DNA of 64,000 nucleotides, from positions 476,859 through 540,858 of the forward strand of contig NW_020312002.1 of the NCBI RefSeq assembly GCF_003144115.1. Reading direction: 5' to 3'. A program made the translations under genes and the position numbers. The stretch comes from Tilletiopsis washingtonensis. Taxonomy: Eukaryota; Basidiomycota; Exobasidiomycetes; Entylomatales. Of this stretch, positions 43,637-56,075 are shown one piece after another (position 1 is the stretch's first letter; the number at the start of each line of letters is the position of its first letter). The notes below the pieces were generated by a model. The model was not told the origin of the DNA. It ran no database searches and saw only the letters and a list, made by a program, of their open reading frames with translations.

Positions 43637-44711
43637 TGGTGCGAGGCACACGCCAGGCGGCGACAGCGAGGGGGCAAGAGGTGCGAGGCGCTGAGCGCAG
43701 CGGCGGTGCGAGACGTGCGCGGTGCGAAGAGATGGCGGTGGTGGTGGTGCAGAGGAAGCGACGAGGCATCAGGGTGCAAGCCAAGGAGGCGGTTGCGCCG
43801 CGTGCACGTTGCGCGCGTTACGGTTTCGCCCTCTTGCGCTCAAAGCGCTGAGGTGCTTCGGCGCCTCGGTGCGGCAGCGGAGGCGCGTTCTGCCAGATCT
43901 CGCGGCCGCTCGGCTTCGGACCGTTCGCCGTGGCTGGCGTGCTGCTGCACCTGCCCTCTGCGGAGATGAAGAGCATCCACCGCCAGCTCGCCTGCGAGAA
44001 GCACGCGGCTGCACGGCGCTGCACCTGCGTCTGCGCCACAGGACGCCAGCCGGCGGGGCACCGCAGCCGCAGCCGCACCCTTCATCTTGGCTCCGCAGCC
44101 GCATGGATGCCGCCCGCACCGCTCCGGCGGCGCTCTCGCCGCACGCGCGAGGGCTGCGCTGGAGCGCAGCGTGCATGCCCGCACGTCCAACGCCGATGCA
44201 TGAGCCGCATGTCGAGATACGCTCAGCCGCAGCAGCACCAGGATGGCGAGCTCGAGGCGAGCTCGAGGCGAGCGGAATGCACGATGCTTCGCCAGGGCAA
44301 GCCGGCTCGTCATGCCGTGCCGCTTTTCTGGCTCGTCAGGGCCACCCGAGGGGCTGTCACCACGGCTCGGCCCCTCAGACGCAAGTGCTCTCCAGTTCGG
44401 CCTCTTTCCGGAGGTGCGCCTCGTCGACGGCGCGCCGAGGGCCTCGAGGTCTGGGTGCTGCGCCCTGCGTGCGGGCATCGATCGGGCGGGCCTGCACCTG
44501 GCTGGGCCAGCATGTCCTCACACGCCGGCTGGCGTCTGCGCTCGGCATCATGCGCATCTGCGTGGACCGCGAAGGTGGCGAGAGAGGAGCGGTGCCGCGC
44601 ACGGCCGGCGTCGGCAGGAGACGCTGCCGAGGCGGCTCGAGCGCCGCGGCGCCGCTGCATCTTCAGCTCCTTCATCACCGCGGCCTCGCAACCCCGTCGC
44701 CCGCCGCAGAG
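43637..44711. other. Divergent intergenic region, esterase and HAD phosphatase
   Basis: About 1.08 kb between two start codons. One + strand open frame runs through it into the HAD gene, but its translation is Arg/Ala/Cys-rich with no domain, so it is judged chance. It must hold both promoters. Confidence 0.55.
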
Positions 44712-45742
44712 ATGAGTGCAGCCCCGCTGCGGCGGCCGCTGCACATCCTCCTCGACCTCAGCGGCACGCTGCACATCGGCGACACGCCCACGCCGGGCGC
44801 CGTGGCGGCGCTGGGCCGCCTGCGCGCCTGGCTCGCCGGCGGCTCGCAGCAGCAGGGCGGCAGCAGCGCGACACCAGCGCGCGGCTCGCTGCGCTTCTGC
44901 AGCAACACGACCAAGGCCAGTCCGGCCAAGCTGCGCCAGACGCTGCTGGCCGCCGGCTTTGCGCCGCACGACGTGCCCGAGGCGGCGCTGTACACGAGCC
45001 TCAGCGCCGCGGCGCGTGCGCTGGCGCAGCTGCGGCAGCCGGCGCTGCTGCTCCTCTCGCCGTCGGCCATGGAGGTGGTGCACGACGAGCCCGGCACCGA
45101 GCACTTCCGGCCCAGTCCCAAGCGCCTGCCGGCGGAGCTCGACGCACAGGAGCGCCGCCGCCTGGAGGCCTGCACGGCCGTCGTCGTCGGCCTGGCGCCG
45201 GAGCTCATGCGCGCAGAGTGGCTCGACGAGGCCTTCCGCGTGCTCAGCGGCGAGTATGCCAGGCCGGGCGAGCCGAGCGTGGAGCGGCGCATCATCGCGA
45301 CGCACAGAGGTGAGTCCGAGAGAAGGTCAGCGGCCACAGGCCCGCCGCTGAGCTCTGTGCAGCCAACTACTTCCGGCCAGCGCCCGACGCGCCGCTCTCA
45401 ATGGGCCCTGGGCCGTTCATCACGGCGCTCGAGACGGCCGCGCGCATCGACGCAAAGCGCACGCAGGTCTGCGGCAAGCCCACGGCCGAGTTCTTCCAGG
45501 GCTGTCTGCGCGAGATGCGCGGCGCCGAGCCGCTCGAGGGCGAGCGCAACATCGTAATCGGCGACGACGTGGATGCGGATCTCGGCGACGGCGCCGTGGC
45601 GTTGGGCCTGGAGCGCGTGCTCGTCAAGACGGGCAAGTACCGCGACGGCGACGAGAAGCGCGGCGCAAAGCCGCCAGACGCGCTGCACGACAGCTTCGCT
45701 GCCTGGGTCGACAGCCTGCTCAGCCAGGAGAGCGGGCAATGA
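44712..45742 (+). CDS. HAD-superfamily phosphatase, HDHD2/LHPP-like
   Basis: Exons 44712-45309 and 45363-45742 (intron 53 nt); 325 residues. Motif I is ILLDLSGTLHIGD, as in mammalian HDHD2, with the nucleophile Asp present and Ser at the usual second Asp position. Motif II is RFCSNTTKASPAKLRQTL. After the splice come ANYFRPAPDAP, GKPTAEFF (Lys of motif III) and IVIGDDVDADLGDG (motif IV acid pair), then a short C-terminus. The large C2-type cap between motifs II and III, containing LAPELMRAEWLDEAF, fits this subfamily. Substrate unknown; the family includes phosphatases of small molecules and proteins. It is cytosolic. It converges on the scaffold gene with a 107-bp gap. Confidence 0.88.
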
Positions 45743-45849
45743 GAGTCGTATTTTCCGCAGAGAGATGGCGCACGGCAGGGGTATGAGAAGGCAAGTGAGG
45801 GTGGGGAGCGTAGAGAGGCATGGAAATGAGAGAGAGGAGAGAAGCCAGA

Positions 45850-48800
45850 CTAGCCGCGCAGGCTGGCAAAGGCGGCAGCCCGCGCCGCAAAGGCCGGACC
45901 ATTGTCGCCGCCGGCGAGCGCGAAGCGCAGCCACTCGGTGTCGGAGCGCGTCGTAAAGGCTCGCTGGTCGCGCAGGATCATGGCCTGCTGGGCGCCGGCG
46001 TTGCGGCCGTCGCGGTCGAACGAGCTGCGCGACTGCTCGAGGCCATCGATGAGCATGTCGAGATCCTCGAGGATCGCCAGCAGGCTCTCGGCCGTGCGGC
46101 GGTGGAGCGCCTCGCGCTGACGCTTCGGGCCTGTGCTGCGCGGCGTGGCGACGCCAGATGACGAGCTGAGGCTGGCGCGTCGCGAAGGGCCCACGCCGCC
46201 GCCGCTCGGCGCCGGCGTCGACTGCAGCACCGTCTCGACGATGCGGCGCGTCTCTGAGAGGATCTGCAGCGCCTGCGCGTGGTTCTTGCGCGAGACGACG
46301 AGCAGGCTGCGCGTGATCATGTCGCTGACGAGGATCTCGATGCGGCGGCGCGTCACGACGGGGTCCGCCAGCGCCGCAGCGCCGCCGCCGCTGAGGCTCG
46401 AGCCGGCGATGGGGTCGGGCGAGTTGGCGTCGACCTCGAGCGTGAGCACGCACGGATTCGGCAGCCGCGTGAGCGCCTGGCCCGTGCCGACGTCGCGGAA
46501 GCCGGCGTCGACGCCGAACACGGCGACCTCGTCGATAAGGTTGTCCGAGCCACGCGCGTCGAACTGCGAGTCGCCGCTCGTGAGGCTGAGGTTCTGCAGG
46601 CCGAGGCGCTGCATGAAGTCGTCCGTCGCGCTGCCGGACTCGTATGCGGCGCCAGCGAGCTTGCGCGGCGCCCGGCGCCCGTCGGCAGACTCCTCCATGA
46701 TGAACGGCACGAGCGCGTTGAACTCGAGCTCCAGCTCGATGAGCAGCTCCTTGCACTCGCCGAAGCGCAGCTCGCCCAGCTCGATGTCCACGTCCTTGCC
46801 CGTCGCCGAGACGATGGCGCCCGTCGGGCCTGCCACCTTGCGCACCCGGAAGTGATTGTCCGACGGCACGTTGATGTGCAGGCGCACCTCGGTGAGCGCG
46901 ATGGACATGAGCGAGCCGATGCAGCCGGACACGCATTCGCGCAGCTGGTACCACTCGCGCACGAAGCTGCGGAAGTTGTCAGTCGATGTGCAGGACAATG
47001 CCTGCGGCGCGACTCACGTGTACGATCCGCGTGTGTGGTTCGAGATCAGCCAGAGCGACGATGGATCGTGGCTCTTGCCGAAGCCGAACGAGTGGATCGG
47101 CACGTTCGCCGCCTCAGCTCGCGCCATGACGAGATCCATCTGGCCGCGGCGCGGCGCATCGGCCGTGTCGTTGATGAGCAAGATGCCAGTGACCGGGTTG
47201 CGGCTCTTGCGCTGCAGCACAATGTCGAGGCCGACGTTGACGGCGGTGATCGTGTCGGTGCGGTCCGTCGAGCCGCCGAGGCGCTCGAGCGACTCGCGGA
47301 ACGGATCCTCGCCATCGCCCGACCACGGCTGGCCGATGCCCTCGATGAGAAGCTCGAGGCGCGCTCGGCTCTTCTCCTTGTTCGTGTTGAGCAGCGCGCT
47401 GCGCCGCACCTCGCCCTCAGTGCCGACGCTGTACGCGACGATCGCCAGCCGGTCCTTGGGCCCGAGATGCGAGACAACGAACTCAAGCGTGGAGCGGATG
47501 AGGCGCAGCTTGAGCGCGGCGGAGGACGACACCGACGAGCCGTGCTGCTGCGTCGGCGGAACGGCCGGCACGGAGACGATGATCACGAGGTCCATCGGCG
47601 TGTGCGGCAGGAGCTCGGGCGGCGGCAGGCCCGGGTCCAGCCCGCCGGACGCCGACCACTGCTGATGCGGCGCGTGCGCCAGCGGCTGGCTCGAGGAGCG
47701 GTTCATGAGGTGCAGCGACTCCGTCGAGCGGTGCTGCGCCATGGCAGGCGACTTCTGCATCCGGCTGGTCGGCGACGTGCCGCTCGTCTTGCCGCTCATG
47801 GCCGAGATGGTCGAGGTCGCGGTACCGCGCCGCGACGTGGCCGACGTGACTGCGGGGCTCGTCGGCGTGGCGTCGGGCTGCGAGAATGCGCTGCGCGAGG
47901 CGTCGCTAACGGGCGTCGAAGGCGGCTCCTGCGGCTTGTGCACCTGCACGAGCTCGACGAGCTTGCCGCGCCACGTCTCGAGCGTGCCGCGGTCCTTGAA
48001 GCAGAGGATGAAGTGGTTCAGGCTCTCGTCGTCGAGCTTGACGCTGAGGCTGAGGTTGCCGTTGGACGACGTGTCCTGCACGCGCCGGATGTGGCGCAGC
48101 CAGATGCGGCCCTTGAGCTTGAGAGCGGGCCTCGGGCCCGACCCGGGCGCAGCGCCAGGCTGGCGGATCGAGTCTGTGGCCGCGCCGGCGCTGCGCTCGG
48201 TCGGCCCGGTCATGAAGCGCGAGAGACCCTTCTCCTTCTTGCGCTCCTCGGCGACGCACAGCAGCGCCTCGTGGAAGAGATAGACGAAGAACTCGCGCAC
48301 GACCTCGTCCTGCCGGACACCCAGGTAGTCGTAGAGCACGAGCTGGCCGAAGCGCTCGATCGAGTGGCCCTTCCAGTCGGCAATGCGATTGCGCAGATCG
48401 TCCATCACGGGCTTGAACGGGTCCTCGTGCGCGATCGAGCCTGCAGCAGGCGTGGCGCCGAAGGAGAAGCCCTCCTCGTCGGCATCCGGCGAGCGCGGAG
48501 CCTCGCCGCGACGCTGGCCATTGTCCGGCGTGACAGGGCGATGGCCGTCCCGGACGTCTTGCTCATCGCCCGCCTCGCTCGGCGCCATGTGGTGCGAGTC
48601 GACCGTGCTGCCGCCGTTGAAGCGCGAGACGGCACTCACACTGCGCGTGTCACTCGCATCGTCGGCGTCGGCAATGCTGCCCAGCGCGGACCCGCCCACG
48701 GCCGACCAATTGCGCGCCAGCTGGCGCTGCTGCTCTTCCTGCTCGCCCAGCGATGGCGGTGGGCGCCGCGACGGGATCTCGACCGAGAGGACGCAGACGA

Positions 48801-51800
48801 CGTTCTGCTTGCCGCGCGCGCCCGTCGGGTCCTTGCGGTAGATGGTGCCGTACTCGGGCCGCACCTTGATGATGGGCTGCACCATGCCGCGCGCCTCGCC
48901 TCCACCGCCATGCGCACTGCCGCTGTAGCCGTACGGTGAGGCCGAGCCGCCGTCGCGCATCTGCTCGCGCGAGCGCGAGCGGTACGGCTGCAGTGTGTCG
49001 AGCGGATCGTCGCCGCCGGCGTTGCTGTCGCTGGATCCGGGAGCGGCAGGAGTGCGAGATTGCGAGCCTTCCACTCCCATCATTCCCGCCAGCTCTGCCG
49101 GCGGACGATAGAGGCGACGAACGATGGGCGTGGTGAGAGCGGTCGTCGAGCGGCGGGGTGCAGGCGGAAATGCAAGCGAGCGGTCGGACAGCCCCGAGGT
49201 AGAAATAGAAGAGCGCAGCGTTTGCGACCGATAAAGAAGCGAGACGGAGCGACGATCCGGGCCGGGCGCGGTGCGAGGAGGACGGGGTGGGGGAGAGGAG
49301 AAGGCTAGTGAGCTCGCGGTGCTAGAGGAGGTCGCGTCGCTCCGCCTGGAAGGAAGTGGGCGATGGAAGCCAGGAGTGGCCACGCCCAGCGGCGCCGCCG
49401 GAGCCGCGCCGCGATCGGGCTCGCTGAGACACGATTGATCGCGCCCAGCACCCCTCTGCTGCGGCAGCCCTGGCGCGGCGTGCAGATGCGAGCCGGCCGA
49501 GCCACCATCGACCGTCGCTCGTCGCCAAAGAGACGAAGAGCGGCGGCGGGCAGGCAGGCTGCCTAGCTCGCCGCCGTCGCCCCGACGGCGCCGCTCGACA
49601 AGCTGATTATAGACCTCGACGGCTTTGTGCAGCATAGCACAACCACATGCAGGGACGACGGTGCAAGGGGAAAGATGGAACGCTCTGTCGCTCGCATCGG
49701 TCCCTCATGGACAACAGGCTTTATATGCGTGCAGCGCCTGGCTCCCCTGAGAGGCGCCGCTGAGGCCATGCTGACGCCGAGCATGAGCTCGACGGATGTT
49801 TCAGCGCGCCACAGCTGTGCTGCTGACCAAGGACTACTACGCCCTCGGAGGGGAAGAAGCAGCTCGGCGCTGAGCGTTTGTGCCCGCGCACCTGCATGCA
49901 GATCCCACCCAATCTAGCCCCTCTAGCGTGGCCTCGCTGCTCAGGGGCTTTCCGGTCGCAAGAAAATGCATCGAAGCTGCACCTCGCAGCATGCGCGCCG
50001 ACCGCCATCACAAGCCATAACTCGCGCACGCCTTCCAGAGCAGGCGATCGAGACCCACAGCCGCGGTACCGCCAAATAGCCTCTTCCGCGACGGAAGCGC
50101 TCGCAGCTCTGACCAGCACACTCACTATTCTGACGCTTGTTCTCCCTCTCGTCGCCGAGGACAATGGGTCGGCGACAGACGCCGCACATGCCCGGCGGTC
50201 CGGCGTTGTTCGGGCGGCCGCTGCCTTCGCCGCCGCGAGAGCCTTGCTGTGCGAGGATCGCCTCTGGTTCGCCGTACACTGCCGTGAAGCAGGCGTGGTG
50301 CAACGAGTGGCCGCACACCGGCACGACGTGCGGCTTCTCGCCGGCAAGCCGGAAGGAGAGCAGCTCGAGGCAGACTGGACACGACGCGTCGTCTGGCAGC
50401 ATGCTGGCGGTCGTCGCCGGCGAGAAGCCGCCGTTCGACGACGCAGTGGCGGACTGCGTCTGCAGCCGCTCGACTTGCGGTGCGGTGCGCGGCATGGGGT
50501 TGCTGCTCGAGCGCGACATTGCGGCGGCGCCCTCGCCCATCATGCGCTCCAGCTTGCTCTTGCCGCCGCGCTGAGAATTGCCGCCGTTCGTGCTGCTCGA
50601 GGCACCCGGACTCGTGTTGAGGGAGCCGTAGTCGGACGGCCCGCTGGCGCTGCGCTGCGTCTGCGAGCGCATGCTGTCGAACGCATCGGACCGGTGCGAG
50701 CTGGCAGACGGCGGCTGTGCGTCGAGCAGGCCGATGGCGCCAGCCAGCCGCGGGTCAGACGGACGCTGCGAGGCTGCGTGATGCTCTGCGCGCTCGCGAT
50801 TCTCCGCGCTGTCCCACTCCTCCTTGTACTCGCCAACACCGCCGCCGCTGCGCTGCGAGCCGGGAGACTTGCCACGGCCGGGCAGGCTATCGCTGCTCGG
50901 ATAGTCGCGCACAGCCTGCACCGTGGGCGCGTGGTCTTGGTGCGACTGCGATGCGCTCGATGCGCTGCGCTTCGCAAAGGGCAGCTTCCACTTGCTGCTG
51001 CTGCCCTGTGAGTCCGCTCCGTTTGAGTTGACCATCTCGACCTCCGTGTCGCTAACCGAGCCGCTCAAATGCGGGCGCTGAGCCGAGAGGACTGTGTCTT
51101 GCGAGATCTGCTGCCTTGCCGCAGTGATCGTCGTCGAGCTGGCGCGCGGAGCGGGCTGCGGACGCGGCGCGAAGTAGTCTCGCGGCTGCTCGCCGCTCTG
51201 CTTCTGTCGAGCGAGAGGCGACTCCTGAGAGGCCTCGAGCAAGGGCGAGATCGCAGTGCGCGAAGGGTCGTGCTGCTTCTGCCGTGCGGCCTGCAGACGC
51301 TGGATGATGTCGTTCGAGACGGGCGGCGGACGCTCGTCTGGAGGCGAAGCCTCGACTGTCGCAAGGCCGCCAGGAAGGAGGCGGTCGCTACGCTGCGGGC
51401 GCAGACGACGCACAGACGGCGTCGAGCGGCTCCAGTCGGATTCGGTGCCCGAGCTGTCGTCCGTGGGATACGAGCGGACGTCGCTCGCAGATGCCTCTCT
51501 GAGGAGACCCGAGGAAGTGCGACGGTGCCCGCCCGCTCTCGGCTTGCCCTTGGCTTGCTCGGACGCACGCGCAGGCGTGGCCAAATGCGCAGGCGAAGCG
51601 GCGAAGAAGGGGCCGCTGTCGGCCGTCTGCTGCGGAGGGTGGTAGTGCGGCTGAACCGGCTCGTCCGACTCGAACGACTTCTGGCGGCGACGCTTCGGGC
51701 GCAGACGGCGCAGAAAGCTGCTCTCGCCTAGTGCCGACGAGGTGCTGGTGGCAGTCGAGCTCTGCGACGGCTGACGGCCGGGATGCGCAATGCGAGCACT

Positions 51801-52841
51801 ACTCTGCGGCTGGCGCGAGTCGTTGTACCTGTGCGGAAGCTCGTCGTCGCGGAAGTGACGCTGCGCCTCGAGCTCCTGCTGGCGCTTCTTCTCCTTCTTG
51901 GAGGCGCCGAAGAACTTGCGCAAGCCGAAGCTGTTGCTGCGCGGCTGCGGCTCTGGCCGTGCGCCCGGCTGCTGCAGCGGCGAGCCGCCGATTGAGAGGC
52001 GACGCCTGTCCGGCTCGCTAGGTGCGCGGTGCGGCTCGGTGCCGGCGCTGCTGCCGGCGCGCGAGGAGGTGCGCGAGCGGTAGAAAGCCTGCTCTGCGAG
52101 CTCTTGCGAAGCGGCAGAACCAGCAAGCTCACGCCTGACCAGATGCGCGGGCGGACGAGCGTCACTGCTCAGGCTCTGGCTGCGATCGAGCTGCTGAGCT
52201 GCAGGCTGCGAGTGCGAGCTCTCCGAGTGCGCGCTCGACTGGCACCAGCGGTGAGGCGCGCTCGAGACCGAGGCTGGGCCGTGGTCGGCTGCCGCGTCCA
52301 GCGAGCCGGTCGAGACGCTTTTGATCGAAGGCGCACCGCGGCGTTCGAGAGGCGCGTGCGGCGGGTCGAAGAGAGAGGGATCGAGCGTCGACACACGCCA
52401 GGCGGCAGTGCGTGCGGTGCGAGAGCTGAGAGGAGGGAGAGGAGTGGGAAGAAGCGGACGTCAGCTCAGGGTCGCTGGCGCATGGGTCGGGAGGCAGTCT
52501 TCCGGCGACCAACGGCAGGCGCAAGCCCGGCATTTGCCGACCTCGGTGCACCTCGCCTGTCACTCTGCCCCAGAGCTGCATGCCCGGACGTGACCGCATC
52601 ATGCCGATGCCGCCCCACGCCCCGCGAGGCAAGGATGCACTGCGACTCGCGGGTCGCACCCCTGACAGATCTCAAAGTAGATCTCAAGTGGCACGCAGCA
52701 CGCGCGCAGCGTGTCGCACGCGGGCTATCTTTGGCCGTGCCCGCCACATTGGCCATTTGTTCCTCGTCCCCCATCATGCCGCGCGACTGCCCATCTTGAT
52801 CCTGTGCGAACACCCGGGCGCAGGACTCACTGCAGCGACAT
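45850..52841 (-). CDS. Far1/Ste5-like MAPK-pathway scaffold (RING-PH-VWA), 2010 aa
   Basis: Model: exons 52841-52831, 52425-50126, 49622-47018 and 46966-45850. Exon 1 is only 11 nt (ATG TCG CTG CA); its phase joins exon 2 exactly. Exon 2 is disordered and Ser/Gln-rich, with a basic patch (FLRRLRPKRRRQKSF), and ends in a RING-H2-like domain (~684-757, CPVCLELL, CGHSLHHACF, CGVCRRPIVLG). Exon 3 has a segment typical of fungal Far1 proteins (DLRNRIADWKGHSIERFG, VREFFVYLFHEALL), a PH-like domain (~1240-1330, LKLKGRIWLRHIRRVQD, FILCFKDRGTLETWR) and a von Willebrand A domain (from ~1444, DLVIIVSVPA, LAIVAYSVG). Far1/Ste5 scaffolds link pheromone G-protein signals to the MAPK module and the cell cycle. 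The 503-nt intron between RING and PH exons is the weakest junction. Confidence 0.78.
49719..49728 (-). promoter_or_regulatory. TATA-like word inside the scaffold gene's 503-nt intron
   Basis: On the minus strand the sequence reads ATATAAAG some 90 bp before an ATG at 49635 that is in frame with the PH-VWA exon (MLHKAVEVYNQL). This could be an internal promoter for a shorter product without the RING domain, or chance. Confidence 0.3.
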
Positions 52842-55800
52842 GGCGGCGGACGGAGAGGAGAACGAACGAGACACGAGGAGTGAGAAGTGGTGGTGAGGAG
52901 AAGCAGGCGTCAGCTGCGGTCGCGCGCTGGAGGGCGCAGATAGAGAGCAAGCAGGGCGCGGACTCGGAGCTGCGACTCGGACGACGAGAGGCAAGACGGA
53001 GGACGGAAGCAGCGTCTGCCGATCGCAGCGACGCACCTTTAGAGGAATGCCAGCGGCGGCGCACGAGCCTCCAGCTGCTTGCTGACTGGACAGACGCGCG
53101 AGTACGCAGCGAAAGCCGAGGTCAAGCGATGCGCACGCCCGAGGCTCGCTGCGATCTGACGCCTTGCGCAAGACTGCGTGTCTGCGCACACGACATGACG
53201 TCGAGGCGGCATCAGCGCTGTGCTGCGCGATGGACAAGGACGAAGTCCAGAGCCAGGCACGAGCGCAGCCACCGCAGGCGGGCAGGAAGCCAATGATGAT
53301 GCTGGCTGCGCTCGGCCCTCTTTCCTGGACGCGAGGCGGCAGCAGGATCGCAGTCTGGGCGCCACGACTGCCGCCGCAGTGACGCTGCTGGATGAGGACG
53401 AGACACCATCGCCGCGCCTCGACGGGACGACGCGAAGCCGACACGAGGCCCAAGCGTCAGGCGCTCGCCGCTCGCGCCTCGCGCGCGTCCACGAGCCGAT
53501 GCCTCGCCGCGGCCCTTCGCTGCCTCATCGTGCACTGACCACCGGCAAGCAGAGCTGCCGACTCGTGAGAGCATGACTGGCCGATGCGCAGCCACAGCCG
53601 TCCAGCAGCTCCTCTGCGCAGCGACCTGGCAGAAGCTCGCCCGCCCGCTGCTCCTTTGTCGTGCTTCACGCCTCGTTGCCGCCCGGGCCGCCGGCGGGTG
53701 GTCAAAGGAGCGTTCTTCCTGTCACGACCTCTGCCTTGCCGCTGCGCCTTGCACTCTCGCTGCATCCCACCTTCTCCCATCTCCCTTTCCCGCGCCACTC
53801 TTCTGCTCGCCAGCCACACGCGCGCACAGCACTCACCTGAAGGTTGAGCAGTCAGGCTCAGAGAGAAGAGCTGAAGCCCAAGCGCGGGTGCTCTAGCGGA
53901 GCGTGACGAGATGCGGTGCGGTGCGAGAGAGAGCTCGGAGAGGGCCGAGAGCGATGGTCGTCGAGAAGGTGAGTGTGCAGCGAGAAGGTCGAGACGACGC
54001 GGCGCCGGTGCTTGCGAGCACGCGACTCTGACTGCGGCTGCGACTAGTGCGGGAATGCGAGGAGCGCAGAGACGCCAGCGCAACGGCCAGGCAAGGGCCC
54101 CGATGCCGTCGGTTGCAGCCGGCTGCGAGCCGGAAGGTGCGAGTGCGGCTTGCTGCGGCGCAGCTGCTGGGAGGCGGATGCAGAAGCGGAAGAGGAGCTG
54201 CAGCACGATGCAGAGTTGGCGCAGCAGGCGGCATCGCAGGCGCACCTCGCACCTCGCAGCCGCACCGCACACCGCGCGTGCTGCACCGCCGCTGCCTCGG
54301 CTCGGCTTGCGGTGCGTCGTCTGCCGGTGCCGCTCCGGCCAAGGCCAAGCGAGGCGTGGGAGGACGCGGCGCCGGCGGGCCAACCGCATGATGGCAAGGC
54401 AGCGCACGTCGAGGGCGGCGCCGCACGGCCTCGCACCCGCGGGCGCAGCATGAGCGTGAGCGATGCAGCAGCGCAAGCGCGCCGGTGGGGCCAGACGAGG
54501 GCAAGCTTCGGCTCAAGCTGGCGAGGCGCCGCAGCCTTCATCTTTGCGCTTCGCCAGCAAAGATGCGCAAGCGAGGCAGCCCCTTCGCATTCGACTTGCT
54601 CGCAGCGGGCATCCGCCCTCGGAAGGCTCCGGCACCGCAGCGAAGTCGGCAGGCGGTGCGGGCGCAGCCGCATGCCGCAGCGCGCAGCGGAAGAAAGAGC
54701 CCGCGGGCGCCGCTCGACGCGGCACCGCGCTCTAAATTTCGCGGATCAAGAGACGCTCCGCCTGCAGGGGGCAGGGTCTAGGCAACTCAAGAGGGCATCA
54801 GAGGTCCCTCGCCCCGCTCTTGACGCTGAAAGCTGAAGCTGGCGGCGGCGAGCTCTGAGACGACTCTTACTAGGAACAGAGCCACCGTCATGCACTCGAG
54901 GAGCAGACAACTCGAATCGATCGGGCACCGAGCCCAGGCGCTAAGCCGCCCTCTCGCGCGGGACCGCATGGCCGTGTCTCACCCGGTGCCGTTCCCACGC
55001 CTTGGGCCGCGCCTGCGCCCCTGTCTGCCACCGCTGCGCCGCGCTGCGCCGCGCGAACAGCTAGAGGTTACTGCCGCCTTCCCCGCTCGACGACGCCCTG
55101 AGGTCAGCTGCTCTACTCGGAGCCCTCTTTCTGCTTGCTAGGCCTGAGCAGCTCATCGATGTCGGCTGCCTGCTGCGGCCGCTCACGACCCCACCGCCTC
55201 GTCTTGCTGCCGCCGGCATCGCTGAGCCGCGGCCCTCCGGCGCAGCGGCTGCCGGCACTCGCGACTGCGGGCTCGGCCGCTCACCTCTCACCTGCCTCGC
55301 GCCACCTCTGACTCCACGCTGCGATGAGTAGGCCATCGCAGGCCTTCATGCCTGCGAGCGTTGAGGTGCCGATGCGATGCTGGAGAGGGCTCTTGCGTCG
55401 CGATCTCGACGGTGCCCGGCGCTGAGCGCCCAGCATCCCCCCAACCCGCTCCGTCGCCGTCTCTCGAGCGCGCGTAGCCTAGACGCACCTCGATCGAATT
55501 GATGCTCGTCCGTCCCCTCTGCGCATGTGATGAGATGCTGCTCTGCGAGATGCCCTGCGTCGGCATCTGGCCCATCGCGCGTGAGAACAAGGCGAGGCGA
55601 CTTCAAAATTTGCCCCTCGTCAGGCCATCAAAGGCACGCGCGGCGACGCTCCTGAGAGCCAAGAGCGGCGGCGCACGGCATCTGCGGCTGTCTTTGGCGG
55701 GCGCGAGGCGCAGCGCCATCACGCACGCCGCGAGCGCGCCGGTGCCGAGCGTGCCTCGCGGCGCCTCGCTCCCCGCGCCATGCACCTGCATGGTGCGCGG

Positions 55801-56075
55801 CACACTGGCGCAGTGCCCGCGGCGCGCTGCACCCGCCTCTGACATGCGCCTGCGCTGCCGTGCTGCATCGGACAGCCGCCGCGGCGCCGCCTCTCGCCGC
55901 GCCGCCACCGCGCTGCTCTCACAGCCCCGCCTGCCGGCCTTGCCTCTCCTCACCCTATACCTCCTTCGCCTGCACCTTCGCCTGCTCATACCGCGTGCTC
56001 GCACTTGCCTGCCACACTTCTGCTGCGCTCTCACCTTGCCGATTCCGCGCACCTCGTCGCGTCGCCCCGCCCGCC
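52842..56075. other. Long divergent intergenic region, no convincing gene
   Basis: About 3.2 kb between the scaffold start and the aspartyl protease start, the largest gap in the window. Frames on both strands up to ~340 codons are Arg/Ala/Ser-rich without domains. A few CT-rich runs (cttctcccatctccctttccc near 53770) look like promoter or leader sequence. No tRNA, mobile element or array was recognised; an unrecognised small gene or ncRNA is not excluded. Confidence 0.5.

Noticed and set aside
43722-44711. 330-codon extension of the HAD phosphatase to the left
   Set aside because: No domain, Arg/Cys-rich; the ATG at 44712 directly precedes motif I as in relatives.
47014-48939. Large + strand frame opposite the scaffold gene (886 codons from 46279)
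   Set aside because: Antisense shadow rich in Arg/Ala/Asp/Val; the minus strand carries PH and VWA signatures.
53457-54476. 340-codon minus-strand frame in the long gap, as a possible new gene
   Set aside because: Arg/Ala/Leu-rich without motifs, with competing open frames on other strands; nothing distinguishes it from chance.
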